Of a DNA stretch of 64,000 nt, positions 16,146 through 24,677 are shown in pieces. Positions within the stretch are counted from its first letter, which is position 1; every line of letters begins with the position of its first letter. Below the pieces are notes generated by a model. It was given only the letters and a program-made list of their open reading frames with translations. It made no database searches and was not told where the DNA came from. Position numbers and translations under genes: made by a program. The DNA comes from Kitasatospora cinereorecta (GTDB lineage Bacteria; Actinomycetota; Actinomycetes; Streptomycetales; Streptomycetaceae), in assembly GCF_024172095.1 (NCBI RefSeq), contig NZ_JAMZDX010000006.1, positions 1 through 64,000 of the forward strand, read 5' to 3'.

Positions 16146-17720
16146 TCAGGCCGTCACCTCGCCGCCGGGGGCCGCCATGCCGAGGCCGAGCAGCGGCGGG
16201 CCGCTGCCGAGCAGTCCGCCGATCGGGCTGCCGCTGGTCGGGGTGGAGCGCGGGCTGGAGGTGGAGCCGCCGCCGGTGTGGCCGCCGGTGGTGCCGCCTC
16301 CGGTGCCTCCGCTGGGGGCGTGGCTCGGGGTGCTGCTGGGGCTGCCGCTGGTCCTGGGCTTGGCGGACCCGCTCTTGCTGCCCGAGGGGGTCGCGGAGGG
16401 CGAGGGGGTGGTGGGGGCCTTGGACGGGGTCGGGGACGGGGCGGGCGAGGACGGGCCGTTGGCGGGCCACATCGGCGAGCCGAAGTCGGTCGGCGGGTGC
16501 GCCGGGGCCTGGGTGCGGCCGGTGCGGACGGCGGCGCCGAGCATGGAGCCGGTCAGCAGGGTGACGCCGACGACCACGGCGGTGACCACGGTCCGCCGCC
16601 GGACCACCCGGCGCCGGACGGCGGCGGGGGCGGTCGCCCCGTACCGGCGCCAGGCCTCCAGGGCGATCCGGCCGTCCAGCGAGCCGAACGGCGCTCCGGC
16701 GATCAGCAGCGGGCTCCAGGCCGCCAGGAAGATCAGGTCGGGCGTGTCGTAGACCGGCACGGCCTTCCAGCTGACGGTGAAGAGCAGGGCCGCAGAGAGC
16801 AGCATCGCCGCGCCGGCGGCGAGGCGCTGCCAGAGGCCGAGGATCGACAGCACGCCGACCACGATCTCGATGAACGCCACCGCCAGGCCGGAGCCGACCG
16901 GGTGGGCCATCGCGAAGTCGAGCAGCGGCTGCGCGACCTTCCACGGGTGCAGCGAGGCGAGCCAGCGCATCATCGAGCCGCGGTCGCCGCCGTCGAAGTA
17001 CACCGGGTCGCAGAGCTTGCTGAAGCCGGCGTAGACGGAGAGCGAGCCGAGCAGGACGCGCAGCGGCAGCAGCACCAGGCCGAGGTCGACCCGGCGGCCG
17101 GGGTACCAGGCGTGCTTGGAGGAGTCGCCGGTCATGGACGAGACCTCGGGCAGCTCGCCCTCGGGTTCCCAGCTGCGCCCCGCGCCCATCCGGACGGCGT
17201 CGTCGAGCAGTCCGGGGACGCCGACCACCGGCGACTCGACGGCCGTGGGCGGCCCGGACTGCCGGGGTACGGCCTGGAGCGGCTGGGTGTCGTCGGAGAC
17301 CGGCGTGGCGGGGGCCGGCACGGTGTTCAGCCGGACGGCCTCCAGCAGGCTGGTCGCGGCGAGGTCCCCGGGCGCGGCCTGGCCGCTCCAGGTGACCACC
17401 CGGGCCTTCCGGCGCGGGGCGCCGCCGCGGCCGCCGCCGACGCCGGCGAGGGCGGGGACGGCGGTGGCCGGCACGACCACCTGCGGGGTGACCAGGGTCC
17501 GCCCGCCGGCGGTGCGGATGCCGTACGGGTCACCGAAGGCGGCACCCGCCGGTGGGTCGATCAGCGGGGCCACGGGGGCGGCGAGCCGGATCCGGAAGCT
17601 GGCCTGGGTGCTGCTGAGCTTCGCCGGGTCGGACGGCACCTTCACAGTGTTGAGGCCGGGGCCGTCGTCTATCCCCGCGAGGCCGCCCTGCCCCGGGCGC
17701 CGAGGTGTTCTGGTGTCCAC
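16146..17720 (-). CDS. DoxX-family membrane protein with long Ser/Pro/Gly tail
   Basis: The 524-residue product has a roughly 215-residue cytoplasmic-looking N-terminal region. A DoxX module of about four membrane segments follows (LGLVLLPLRVLLGSLSVYAGF through FTVSWKAVPVYDTPDLIFLA). It carries the family's LRVLLGSLSVYAGFSKL pattern. There is then one more hydrophobic helix (TVVTAVVVGVTLLTGSML). The last 110 residues are an extracytoplasmic low-complexity tail of Ser, Pro, Thr and Gly. DoxX proteins are linked to thiol and oxidative-stress membrane complexes. No operon partner is adjacent. Confidence 0.82.
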   Translation of the reverse strand: MDTRTPRRPGQGGLAGIDDGPGLNTVKVPSDPAKLSSTQASFRIRLAAPVAPLIDPPAGAAFGDPYGIRTAGGRTLVTPQVVVPATAVPALAGVGGGRGGAPRRKARVVTWSGQAAPGDLAATSLLEAVRLNTVPAPATPVSDDTQPLQAVPRQSGPPTAVESPVVGVPGLLDDAVRMGAGRSWEPEGELPEVSSMTGDSSKHAWYPGRRVDLGLVLLPLRVLLGSLSVYAGFSKLCDPVYFDGGDRGSMMRWLASLHPWKVAQPLLDFAMAHPVGSGLAVAFIEIVVGVLSILGLWQRLAAGAAMLLSAALLFTVSWKAVPVYDTPDLIFLAAWSPLLIAGAPFGSLDGRIALEAWRRYGATAPAAVRRRVVRRRTVVTAVVVGVTLLTGSMLGAAVRTGRTQAPAHPPTDFGSPMWPANGPSSPAPSPTPSKAPTTPSPSATPSGSKSGSAKPRTSGSPSSTPSHAPSGGTGGGTTGGHTGGGSTSSPRSTPTSGSPIGGLLGSGPPLLGLGMAAPGGEVTA

Positions 17721-17799
17721 ACCCCTCTAACCGGGTGACGGGCCCTTAGGACACTCTCCCGGGTGGATATCGGGCGGCGATTTGAAGTGATCATGAGAA

Positions 17800-17831
17800 A
17801 ACCGACCGGGCCCGACTGGACCCGATCGGTT
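17800..17831 (-). terminator. rlmB terminator
   Basis: The hairpin AACCGACCGGG / CCCGATCGGTT (one mismatch) lies downstream of rlmB on the minus strand. Between it and the gene is a 22-bp direct repeat (17841-17862 and 17869-17890), the second copy overlapping the rlmB stop. Confidence 0.7.
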
Positions 17832-17885
17832 CACTCCGCGCCGGTGCGCAGAAACGGTCAGCGCAAAACCGGTGCGCAGAAACGG

Positions 17886-18881
17886 TCAGCTGCGCTTGGC
17901 GCGCATCCGGGCGGCCTCGTACAGCACGATGCCGGTGGCCACACCGGCGTTCAGCGACTCGGTCTGACCCGGCATCGGGATCCGCACCCGCAGGTCGCAG
18001 GTCTCCGCGACCAGGCGGGACAGGCCCTTGCCCTCGGAGCCGGCCACGATGACCACCGGACCGGTCAGCAGGTCGAGGTCGCCGATCTCGGCCTCGCCGT
18101 CGGCGGCCAGGCCGACCACCATCAGGCCGGCCTTCTGGTACGCCTCCAGGGCGCGGGTCAGGTTGGTGGCCCGGGCGACGGAGAGGCGGGCGGCGGCGCC
18201 GGAGGAGGTCTTCCAGGCACCGGCGGTCATGCCGGCCGCACGGCGCTCGGGGATGACCACGCCGTGCGCGCCGAAGGCGGCGGCGGAGCGGACCACGGCG
18301 CCGAGGTTGCGGGAGTCGGTGACCCCGTCCAGGGCGACGATCAGCGCGTCCTGCCCGGCGTCGGAGGCCTCCGCCAGCAGGTCGTCGGGGTGGGCGTACT
18401 CGTACGGCGGGACCTGGAGCACCAGGCCCTGGTGGTTGAGGCCGCCGGTCATCTGGTCCAGCTGCGGGCGCGGGGCCTCCATCAGCGGGATGCCGCGGTC
18501 GTTGGCGGCCTGGAAGGCCTCCCGGACGCGGTCGTCGGTGTCGATGAACTGCATCACGTACAGCGCGGTGGCCGGCACGCCGCCCTGCAGCGCCTCGACG
18601 ACCGAGTTGCGGCCCACCACCAGCTCGGCGGCACCGGCGCCGCCGCGGCCGCCGCGCGCGCCGGCACCGGCCCGGCGCATGCCGGCCCGGGACTTGGCGT
18701 CGCGCTCGCGCTTGACCGCCGCGTTGGCGGCGCGCTGCTTGGGGTGACCCTTGCGGGCCTCGCCGGGCGGGGTCGGGCCCTTGCCCTGGAGCGCCTTCCG
18801 GCTGTGGCCGCCGGTACCGACACTCGCGCCCTTCTTCGATCCGGGGTTGCGGCGGTTCCTGCGCTGGCTGTTGCCGGCCAT
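17886..18881 (-). CDS. rlmB: 23S rRNA (guanosine-2'-O-)-methyltransferase, SpoU/TrmH family
   Basis: The 331-residue protein starts with about 85 basic, disordered residues (NSQRRNRRNPGSKKG and so on). An L30e-like substrate-binding domain (VVGRNSVVEALQGGVP) follows, then the SPOUT knot. The knot motifs are DGVTDSRNLGAVVRSAAAFG, IVAGSEGKGLSRLV and IPMPGQTESLNAGVATGIVL, corresponding to SpoU motifs 1, 2 and 3. RlmB modifies G2251 (E. coli numbering) in 23S rRNA. It lies downstream of cysS on the same strand, separated by a strong terminator, the same neighbourhood as in other streptomycetes as I remember it. Confidence 0.93.
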   Translation of the reverse strand: MAGNSQRRNRRNPGSKKGASVGTGGHSRKALQGKGPTPPGEARKGHPKQRAANAAVKRERDAKSRAGMRRAGAGARGGRGGAGAAELVVGRNSVVEALQGGVPATALYVMQFIDTDDRVREAFQAANDRGIPLMEAPRPQLDQMTGGLNHQGLVLQVPPYEYAHPDDLLAEASDAGQDALIVALDGVTDSRNLGAVVRSAAAFGAHGVVIPERRAAGMTAGAWKTSSGAAARLSVARATNLTRALEAYQKAGLMVVGLAADGEAEIGDLDLLTGPVVIVAGSEGKGLSRLVAETCDLRVRIPMPGQTESLNAGVATGIVLYEAARMRAKRS

Positions 18882-18920
18882 GGCTGTACTTCCTGTCTAT
18901 ACGTCGTCTGCATCGTGCGC

Positions 18921-18950
18921 GTGGGCCGTACCCGTCGGGGTACGGCCCAC
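18921..18950 (-). terminator. cysS terminator
   Basis: The near-perfect hairpin GTGGGCCGTACCC / GGGTACGGCCCAC with a short loop lies between the cysS stop and the rlmB start on the minus strand. Confidence 0.82.
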
Positions 18951-18965
18951 CCGCGCCCCGGAGGG

Positions 18966-20357
18966 CTACTTGTTGATCGTCCAGCGCGGGCCGGACGGGG
19001 TGTCCTCGATCGCCAGCCCGGCCTCGCCGAGCTGGTCGCGGATGGCGTCCGCGGTAGCGAAGTCCTTGCGGGCCCGGGCCGCCTGGCGCTGCTCCAGCAC
19101 CAGCCGGACCAGCGAGTCGACCACGCCGTGCAGGTCGTCGCCGCGCTCGGTGCCGGCCCACATCTCGTCGAGCGGGTCGAGACCCAGCACTCCGAGCATC
19201 GCACGGACCTCGGCGAGTCGCGCCACCGCGCTCTCCTTGTCGTCCGCGGTCAGGGCGCTGTTGCCCTGGCGGACGGCGGTGTGCAGGACGGCGAGCGCCT
19301 GCGGTACGCCCAGGTCGTCGTCCATCGCCTCGGCGAAGGCCAGCGGCACCTCGGGCGCCGCGTCCACCAGGCCGCAGCGCTCGATCGCGCGCTCGATGAA
19401 GCCCTCGATCCGGGCGAAGGAGGTCTCCGCCTCGCGCAGCGCGTCCTCGCTGTACTCGATCATCGAGCGGTAGTGCGGGGAGGCCAGGTAGTAGCGGAGC
19501 ACGATCGGCCGCCAGCGCTGCACCATCTCGGAGACCAGCACCGAGTTGCCGAGCGACTTGGACATCTTCTCGCCGCTCATGGTGACCCAGGCGTTGTGCA
19601 CCCAGAAGTTGGCGAAGTCGTCGCCGAAGGCGCGGGACTGGGCGATCTCGTTCTCGTGGTGCGGGAAGATCAGGTCGAGCCCGCCGCCGTGCACGTCGAA
19701 GGCGTCGCCCAGGTACTTGTGGGCCATCGCCGAGCACTCCAGGTGCCAGCCCGGCCGGCCGCGGCCCCACGGGGTCTCCCAGCTGGGCTCGCCCGGCTTG
19801 GCCGCCTTCCACATGGCGAAGTCGCGCTGGTCGCGCTTGCCGGTCTCGCCCTCGCCCTCGGGCTGGAGCAGGTTCTCCAGCTTCTGGTTGGAGAGCTCCA
19901 GGTACTCGGGGAAGGTGGTGACCGCGAAGTAGACGTTGCCGTCGGACTCGTAGGCGTGGCCGCGCTCGATCAGGCCGCGCATCATCTCGATCATCTCGGG
20001 CACGTGGCCGGTGGCCCGCGGCTCCACCGAGGGCGGCAGGCAGCCGAGCGCGTCGTAGCCCTCGTTGAAGGCCCGCTCGTTGGCGTAGGCGATCTCGTAC
20101 CAGGGGGTGCCGGTCTGCTGGCCCTTCCAGATCACCTTGTCGTCGATGTCGGTGACGTTGCGCACGAAGGTGACGTCGTAGCCGCGGTAGCCGAACCAGC
20201 GGCGCATCACGTCGAAGTTGAGGCCGGACCGGATGTGCCCGATGTGCGGAGGCGCCTGCACGGTCGCACCGCACAGGTAGATCGAGACACAGCCCGGCAC
20301 GAGCGGGACGAAGTCGCGTACCTGGCGGGTCTTGGTGTCGTACAGACGAAGGCTCAC
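18966..20357 (-). CDS. cysS: Cysteine--tRNA ligase
   Basis: The 463-residue class I synthetase has the HIGH motif in PPHIGHIRSGLNFD and KMSKS in GEKMSKSLGNSV. Zinc-ligand cysteines lie in YLCGATVQ and HLECSAMAH. The DALR domain and C-terminal anticodon region complete the usual length. I chose GTG at 20357 (VSLRLYDTKTRQ), the conserved CysS beginning. The frame extends 13 codons further to an ATG without a ribosome-binding site. The intact tRNA-binding C-terminus distinguishes it from the mycothiol enzyme MshC. Confidence 0.95.
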   Translation of the reverse strand: MSLRLYDTKTRQVRDFVPLVPGCVSIYLCGATVQAPPHIGHIRSGLNFDVMRRWFGYRGYDVTFVRNVTDIDDKVIWKGQQTGTPWYEIAYANERAFNEGYDALGCLPPSVEPRATGHVPEMIEMMRGLIERGHAYESDGNVYFAVTTFPEYLELSNQKLENLLQPEGEGETGKRDQRDFAMWKAAKPGEPSWETPWGRGRPGWHLECSAMAHKYLGDAFDVHGGGLDLIFPHHENEIAQSRAFGDDFANFWVHNAWVTMSGEKMSKSLGNSVLVSEMVQRWRPIVLRYYLASPHYRSMIEYSEDALREAETSFARIEGFIERAIERCGLVDAAPEVPLAFAEAMDDDLGVPQALAVLHTAVRQGNSALTADDKESAVARLAEVRAMLGVLGLDPLDEMWAGTERGDDLHGVVDSLVRLVLEQRQAARARKDFATADAIRDQLGEAGLAIEDTPSGPRWTINK

Positions 20358-20386
20358 AGCGTCAAGCGTAGTGGGCGACGGGGGGT

Positions 20387-20414
20387 GCCCCGCCACCTTT
20401 CCCGGTGGCGGGGC
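20387..20414 (-). terminator. Terminator between PPOX gene and cysS
   Basis: The perfect 11-bp stem GCCCCGCCACC / GGTGGCGGGGC lies downstream of the PPOX gene on the minus strand and just upstream of cysS. Confidence 0.72.
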
Positions 20415-20462
20415 TGCCCCGCAGCTCGTGGCTGCCCCGATCGGCGGGGCGGCGGCGTCCGC

Positions 20463-20858
20463 TCAGACGTTGCCGACGATCTTGCGCGGGGTAAGCCGGC
20501 AGACCACCCGGACGTCGCCGGGGCCGTCGGCGTCGTAGTCCTTGCCGTGCCGGTACTTGCGGGAGAGCTCGTCGATCAGCTCGCGCCCGCCCTCCCGGCC
20601 CATGGTGACCTCGCCGCGGACCTCCACGTAGTGGTACGGGTGGTCGGGCGGGTTGATCACGAAGCTGATCCGCGGGTCACGGACCATGTTGAGGTGCTTG
20701 CGGCGCCCCTCCAAGGTGGAGAAGAGGATGTCCTCGCCGTCGCGCTTCACCCAGACGACGGACGCCTGCGGACTGCCGTCCGGCTGGATCGTCGCCACCA
20801 CGGCGAAGCTCTTGCCGTCGAGCAGTTCCTTGGCGCGGTCGGAAAGCTGCTGGGTCAC
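20463..20858 (-). CDS. PPOX-class F420-dependent oxidoreductase family protein
   Basis: The 131-residue split-barrel flavin/deazaflavin-binding protein has FAVVATIQPDGSPQASVVWV near the start. It then has DILFSTLEGRRKHLNMVRDPR and SFVINPPDHPYHYVEVRGEV. This is the layout of the actinobacterial F420-binding PPOX family. The substrate is not predictable. It is the upstream neighbour of cysS, has its own terminator and an ATG at 20858. Confidence 0.88.
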   Translation of the reverse strand: MTQQLSDRAKELLDGKSFAVVATIQPDGSPQASVVWVKRDGEDILFSTLEGRRKHLNMVRDPRISFVINPPDHPYHYVEVRGEVTMGREGGRELIDELSRKYRHGKDYDADGPGDVRVVCRLTPRKIVGNV

Positions 20859-20896
20859 CCTGAGCCTCCTGCTTCTGATCAGCGGTCAGAAGCAGG

Positions 20897-21421
20897 CTAT
20901 GCCGCGGGGTTGGCGTACACCAGCGCCGTCGCGATCGCGGCGAGTCCCTCGGCGCGGCCGGTCAGGCCGAGTCCGTCGGTGGTGGTGCCGGAGACCGCCA
21001 CCGGGGCGCCGACCGCCTCCGACAGGGCCCGCTGGGCCTCCTCCCGGCGCTTGCCGATCTTCGGGCGGACGCCGATCACCTGGATCGCCACGTTGCCGAT
21101 CTCGAAGCCGGCCGCCCGGACGATCCGGGCCGCCTCGGCCAGCAGGGTGACCCCGGCGGCGCCCGACCACTCGGGCCGGTCGGTGCCGAAGTGCGCGCCG
21201 AGGTCGCCCAGGCCGGCGGCGGAGAACAGCGCGTCGCAGGCGGCGTGCGCGGCCACGTCGGCGTCCGAGTGCCCGGCCAGGCCGTACTCGGAGTCCGGCC
21301 ACTCCAGCCCGGCGACCCGCAGCGGGCGGCCGGCCTCGAAGGCGTGCACGTCGGTGCCGATCCCCACCCGGGGGAGGATCGGCGCGGCCTGCGAAGTCGT
21401 CCCGGTCTGATCAGTAGCCAT
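20897..21421 (-). CDS. ispF: 2-C-methyl-D-erythritol 2,4-cyclodiphosphate synthase
   Basis: The enzyme cyclises CDP-methylerythritol 2-phosphate with loss of CMP in the MEP isoprenoid pathway. The 174 residues contain GIGTDVHAFEAGRPL with the zinc-binding Asp and His, LAGHSDADVAAHA, and the C-terminal VSGTTTDGLGLTGRAEGLAA. The gene overlaps the end of ispD by 11 bases, so the two are translationally coupled. Confidence 0.95.
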   Translation of the reverse strand: MATDQTGTTSQAAPILPRVGIGTDVHAFEAGRPLRVAGLEWPDSEYGLAGHSDADVAAHAACDALFSAAGLGDLGAHFGTDRPEWSGAAGVTLLAEAARIVRAAGFEIGNVAIQVIGVRPKIGKRREEAQRALSEAVGAPVAVSGTTTDGLGLTGRAEGLAAIATALVYANPAA

Positions 21422-22148
21422 CGGTGGCCCTCCTGCGGGCGAGTACGGCCTCGGCGAGCACGAGGTCCAGCGGGCGGGTGACCTTGAAGGCCTCCTCGTG
21501 GCCGGGGACGACCACCACCCGGCCGCCGAAGTGCTCGATCAGCCCGGCGTCGTCGGTGACCGAGGTCTCCTCGGTGAGCGCCTTCAGGTGCACCTCGTGC
21601 AGCGCGGCGCGGTCGAAGCCCTGCGGCGTCTGGACGGCGCGCAGGGTGGAGCGGTCGGGGGTGTCCAGCACCGGCTCGGGCGCGCCGGCCAGCTGCGGTT
21701 CGACCCGCTTCACGGTGTCGGCCAGCGGGACGGCGGGCACCACGGCCGGGTGACCGGAGCGGACGGCGGCGGCCACCGCGTCCACCACCTCGACCGGGAC
21801 CAGCGGGCGGGCGGCGTCGTGCACCAGCACCACCCGGATGTCCGCGGGGATCGCGGCGAGGCCGAGGCGCACCGACTCCTGCCGGGTCGCCCCGCCGGCC
21901 ACCACCCGGACGTCGTCGCCCTCCAGGCCGTGGCTGTCCAGCAGTCCAACCACCTCGGCGACGCCGTCCGGCGGGGCGCAGACCACGACCAGCCCGACCG
22001 CGCGGCTGCGGGCCAGCGCCCGGACGGCGTGCACCAGCAGCGGCACTCCGCCGAGTTCGCGCAGCGCCTTGGGCGCTCCGGGGCCGAGCCGCTCGCCCCG
22101 CCCGGCGGCCGGAACCACGGCCGCGGCCAGTTGTGCTGTGGCGTTCAG
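21411..22148 (-). CDS. ispD: 2-C-methyl-D-erythritol 4-phosphate cytidylyltransferase
   Basis: This is the MEP-pathway enzyme making CDP-methylerythritol. It has the pyrophosphorylase loop VVPAAGRGERLGPGAPKAL, VLVHDAARPLVP, and the end EEAFKVTRPLDLVLAEAVLA. The start is unusual. The best Shine-Dalgarno, GAGGAG at 22155-22160, is six bases before a CTG at 22148. That CTG gives an N-terminus (NATAQLAAAVVPAAG) of the length I expect for the family. In-frame GTG (22190) and ATG (22226) codons lie further upstream without such a site. The product from CTG is 245 residues. Confidence 0.9.
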   Translation of the reverse strand: MNATAQLAAAVVPAAGRGERLGPGAPKALRELGGVPLLVHAVRALARSRAVGLVVVCAPPDGVAEVVGLLDSHGLEGDDVRVVAGGATRQESVRLGLAAIPADIRVVLVHDAARPLVPVEVVDAVAAAVRSGHPAVVPAVPLADTVKRVEPQLAGAPEPVLDTPDRSTLRAVQTPQGFDRAALHEVHLKALTEETSVTDDAGLIEHFGGRVVVVPGHEEAFKVTRPLDLVLAEAVLARRRATDGY

Positions 22149-22373
22149 GTTTCGCTCCTCGGTCGCGATGGGTATGGCCCTGCCGAACACCTCGAACGTG
22201 CGGCAAGGCCCCCTTCCGAACTGCACGTTAGTGGAAGTTCCGCCGGTGGAAGTTCAGCGTCGCCATCGACAGGCCTCGGGCATGCCGCGGCGCCCGGGGT
22301 GCAGGTGCACCGCGGGCGCCGCGTCGTACAGCGTCGTGCAGGAGAGCCGTTGCTCAGCAGGCCTGGCGAGGCC

Positions 22374-22856
22374 TCAGGAGGCGAGAACCTCGTCGAGCAG
22401 CGTCTCCGCCTTGTCCTCGTTGGTGTTTTCGGCGAGTGCCAGCTCGCTGACCAGGATCTGGCGCGCCTTGGCGAGCATCCGCTTCTCGCCGGCCGACAGA
22501 CCGCGCTCGCGCTCGCGACGCCACAGGTCGCGGACGACCTCGGCGACCTTGATCACGTCACCCGACGCGAGCTTCTCCAGGTTCGCCTTGTAGCGGCGGG
22601 ACCAGTTGGTGGGCTCTTCGGTGTACGGTGCGCGCAGCACCTCGAACACCCGGTCGAGACCCTCCTGGCCGACCACGTCGCGCACGCCGACGAACTCCGC
22701 GTTCTCTGCGGGTACGCGCAGAGTCAGATCTCCCTGCTGCACCTTGAGCACCAGGTAGGTCTTGTCCACACCTTTGATCTGGCGAGTTTCGATGGCCTCG
22801 ATCAGCGCTGCCCCGTGATGGGGGTAGACCACCGTGTCGCCAACCTTGAACGTCAT
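22374..22856 (-). CDS. carD: CarD-family RNA polymerase-binding regulator
   Basis: The 160-residue protein starts MTFKVGDTVVYPHHGAALIE, the beginning of the Tudor-like RNA polymerase interaction domain. The C-terminus is helical and DNA-binding (AEVVRDLWRRERERGLSAGE, AKARQILVSELALA). CarD stabilises open promoter complexes at rRNA and housekeeping promoters. The ATG at 22856 is the conserved start. It precedes ispD on the same strand, 225 bases away. Confidence 0.95.
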   Translation of the reverse strand: MTFKVGDTVVYPHHGAALIEAIETRQIKGVDKTYLVLKVQQGDLTLRVPAENAEFVGVRDVVGQEGLDRVFEVLRAPYTEEPTNWSRRYKANLEKLASGDVIKVAEVVRDLWRRERERGLSAGEKRMLAKARQILVSELALAENTNEDKAETLLDEVLAS

Positions 22857-23211
22857 GTGACAGGACCCCTTCCGTGGCTTTCCAGAATAACACGGTTCGC
22901 GGCGCACCCGAAGGGCGTTTTCGCAGGTCAGGGCGGGTCTCAGGGCTTGACAACCACCCCCATGACATGCTGCGACCGGTGTTCGAGGAGGGCTTCCCGC
23001 AGGTCGGAGGCGGTGTGACTGCTCGGCGAAACCTCTGGTCAACAGTCCCGCAACCATGATTGGATCTTGAGTTTTTGGCCCGTGTCCGCACCGATGGACC
23101 GTTCGTGATCCGATCGCGACACGGGGCCACCCCGTGAGAGCCGGATATGTGAGGTCGGTAGTCTGAGCCCTGACCCCGACCGTTGATCCACACCAAGGAG
23201 AAGTCGCCGCC
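22857..23211. other. Divergent promoter region of carD and a lipoprotein gene
   Basis: No gene is visible. A TTGACA (22947-22952) could be a -35 element for rightward transcription, but I see no clear -10 at the right distance. On the minus strand TATTCT at about 22885-22890 is a possible -10 for carD. Confidence 0.35.
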
Positions 23212-23886
23212 GTGAGCCGGAGCCTTCGACGCGGCGCCATCGCCGCCCTCGTCATCGCCGCGATCGTCCCGCTGGCCGCCTGCTCGGCCGGCAGCTCCCC
23301 GGCGACCATGCAGGTCACCCCCGACAGCGCGGCGACCTCGATCGGCAGCGACATCAAGCTCAACAACATCGTCGTCGTGACGCCGGCCTCGGCCCAGGCC
23401 GAGTACACCGGCCCGGCCAACGTGACCGTCAACATCAGCAACACCGGCACTGCCCCGGAGTCGCTGAAGTCGATCACCGTGGGTGGCGCCGCCGCGACCT
23501 TCGCCGACGCCCAGGGCGGCTCGATCTCCGAGATCGTCATCCCGGCCGGCGGCTCGGTGCTGCTGGGCGGCAACGGCCGGCCGGTCGCCAAGGTCTCCTC
23601 GGCCAAGGTGACCGTCGGCGGTCTGGTCGACACTGCCTTCACCTTCGGCCAGGCGGGCAACGTGACCGCCCCGGTCAACGTCCAGCCGGCCGTCGCCTAC
23701 TACGCCGACTACGGTCCTAAGGCCGAGGCCGCCCCGTCGCCGAAGCCGTCCGCCTCCGCCCCGGCCGCCTCCGGCTCGCCGGCCGCGAGCGGCTCCCCCT
23801 CGGCGTCCGCGACCGCCTCGACCTCGGCGTCCGCCACGGCCGGTGCCGGCACCGCCTCCGGCTCGCCGAGCCCGAGCGCGCACTGA
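23212..23886 (+). CDS. Secreted lipoprotein with immunoglobulin-like domain
   Basis: The 224-residue protein has a lipoprotein signal: basic start, hydrophobic core, and LAACS with the modified Cys at about residue 24. A single all-beta domain of about 130 residues follows (NVTVNISNTGTAPESLKSIT), resembling DUF461-type copper-chaperone-like or Ig-like folds. The last 55 residues are a Pro/Ser/Ala tail. A GTG start follows AAGGAGA. It is anchored outside the membrane and divergent from carD. Its function is unknown. Confidence 0.78.
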   Translation: MSRSLRRGAIAALVIAAIVPLAACSAGSSPATMQVTPDSAATSIGSDIKLNNIVVVTPASAQAEYTGPANVTVNISNTGTAPESLKSITVGGAAATFADAQGGSISEIVIPAGGSVLLGGNGRPVAKVSSAKVTVGGLVDTAFTFGQAGNVTAPVNVQPAVAYYADYGPKAEAAPSPKPSASAPAASGSPAASGSPSASATASTSASATAGAGTASGSPSPSAH

Positions 23887-23891
23887 TCCGA

Positions 23892-23930
23892 CGCGAAGGG
23901 GGCCCCTGCCGAGCAGGGGCCCCCTTCGCG
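23892..23930. terminator. Strong bidirectional terminator
   Basis: An 18-bp stem (CGCGAAGGGGGCCCCTGC and its complement) closed by CGA separates the lipoprotein gene from the convergent phoP gene. Confidence 0.92.
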
Positions 23931-23984
23931 CTGCCGCCCGCGGGCGGCGGTACGGCTCAGAGCCGACGGTTCACGGCTGACGGT

Positions 23985-24677
23985 TTACGGCTCGAACTTG
24001 TAGCCCAGGCCGCGGACGGTCACCAGGTAGCGCGGCGCGCCCGGGTCGGGCTCGATCTTGGCGCGCAGCCGCTTCACGTGGACGTCCAGGGTCTTGGTGT
24101 CGCCCACGTAGTCGGCGCCCCAGACCCGGTCGATCAGCTGCATCCGGGTGAGCACCCGGCCGGCGTTGCGCAGCAGCATCTCCAGCAGGTCGAACTCCTT
24201 GAGCGGCAGGTCGACCTTGGCGCCGTCCACCGTCACCACGTGGCGGTCGACGTCCATCCGGACCGGGCCGGCCTCCAGCGCGCCCGGGGCGGCGACGCCG
24301 TCGCCGTTGCCGTCCTCGCCGCGGCGGCGCAGCACCGCGCGGATCCGGGCGACCAGCTCGCGGGTGGAGTAGGGCTTGGTGACGTAGTCGTCCGCTCCTA
24401 TCTCCAGGCCGACGACCTTGTCGATCTCGCTGTCCTTCGCGGTGACCATGATCACCGGGACGTTGGAGCGGACCCGCAGCTGGCGGCAGACCTCGGTGCC
24501 GGGCAGGCCCGGCAGCATCAGGTCGAGCAGGACCAGGTCGGCGCCGTTGCGCTCGAACTGCTCCAGCGCGTCGGGGCCGGTGGCGGCGACCGCCACCTCG
24601 AAGCCCTCCTTGCGGAGCATGTACGAGAGGGCGTCGCTGAACGACTCCTCGTCCTCGACCACCAGTACACGGGTCAC
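23985..24677 (-). CDS. phoP: Phosphate-responsive response regulator
   Basis: This 230-residue OmpR/PhoB-type regulator has a receiver domain with the acidic pair in VVEDEE, the phospho-accepting Asp in VLLDLMLPG and Lys in VTKPYS. The winged-helix DNA-binding domain includes LPLKEFDLLEMLLRN, RVLTRMQLIDRVWG and TLDVHVKRLRAKIE. The GTG at 24677 overlaps the kinase stop (GTGA), so the pair is coupled. It is recognised as PhoP because of the adjacent SenX3/PhoR-like kinase and the divergent phoU. Confidence 0.92.
   Translation of the reverse strand: MTRVLVVEDEESFSDALSYMLRKEGFEVAVAATGPDALEQFERNGADLVLLDLMLPGLPGTEVCRQLRVRSNVPVIMVTAKDSEIDKVVGLEIGADDYVTKPYSTRELVARIRAVLRRRGEDGNGDGVAAPGALEAGPVRMDVDRHVVTVDGAKVDLPLKEFDLLEMLLRNAGRVLTRMQLIDRVWGADYVGDTKTLDVHVKRLRAKIEPDPGAPRYLVTVRGLGYKFEP

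Noticed and set aside
17763..21410. Very long plus-strand open frame (over 1200 codons)
   Set aside because: It runs antisense through rlmB, cysS, the PPOX gene and ispF, all of which have catalytic motifs; it has no start signal and no domain.
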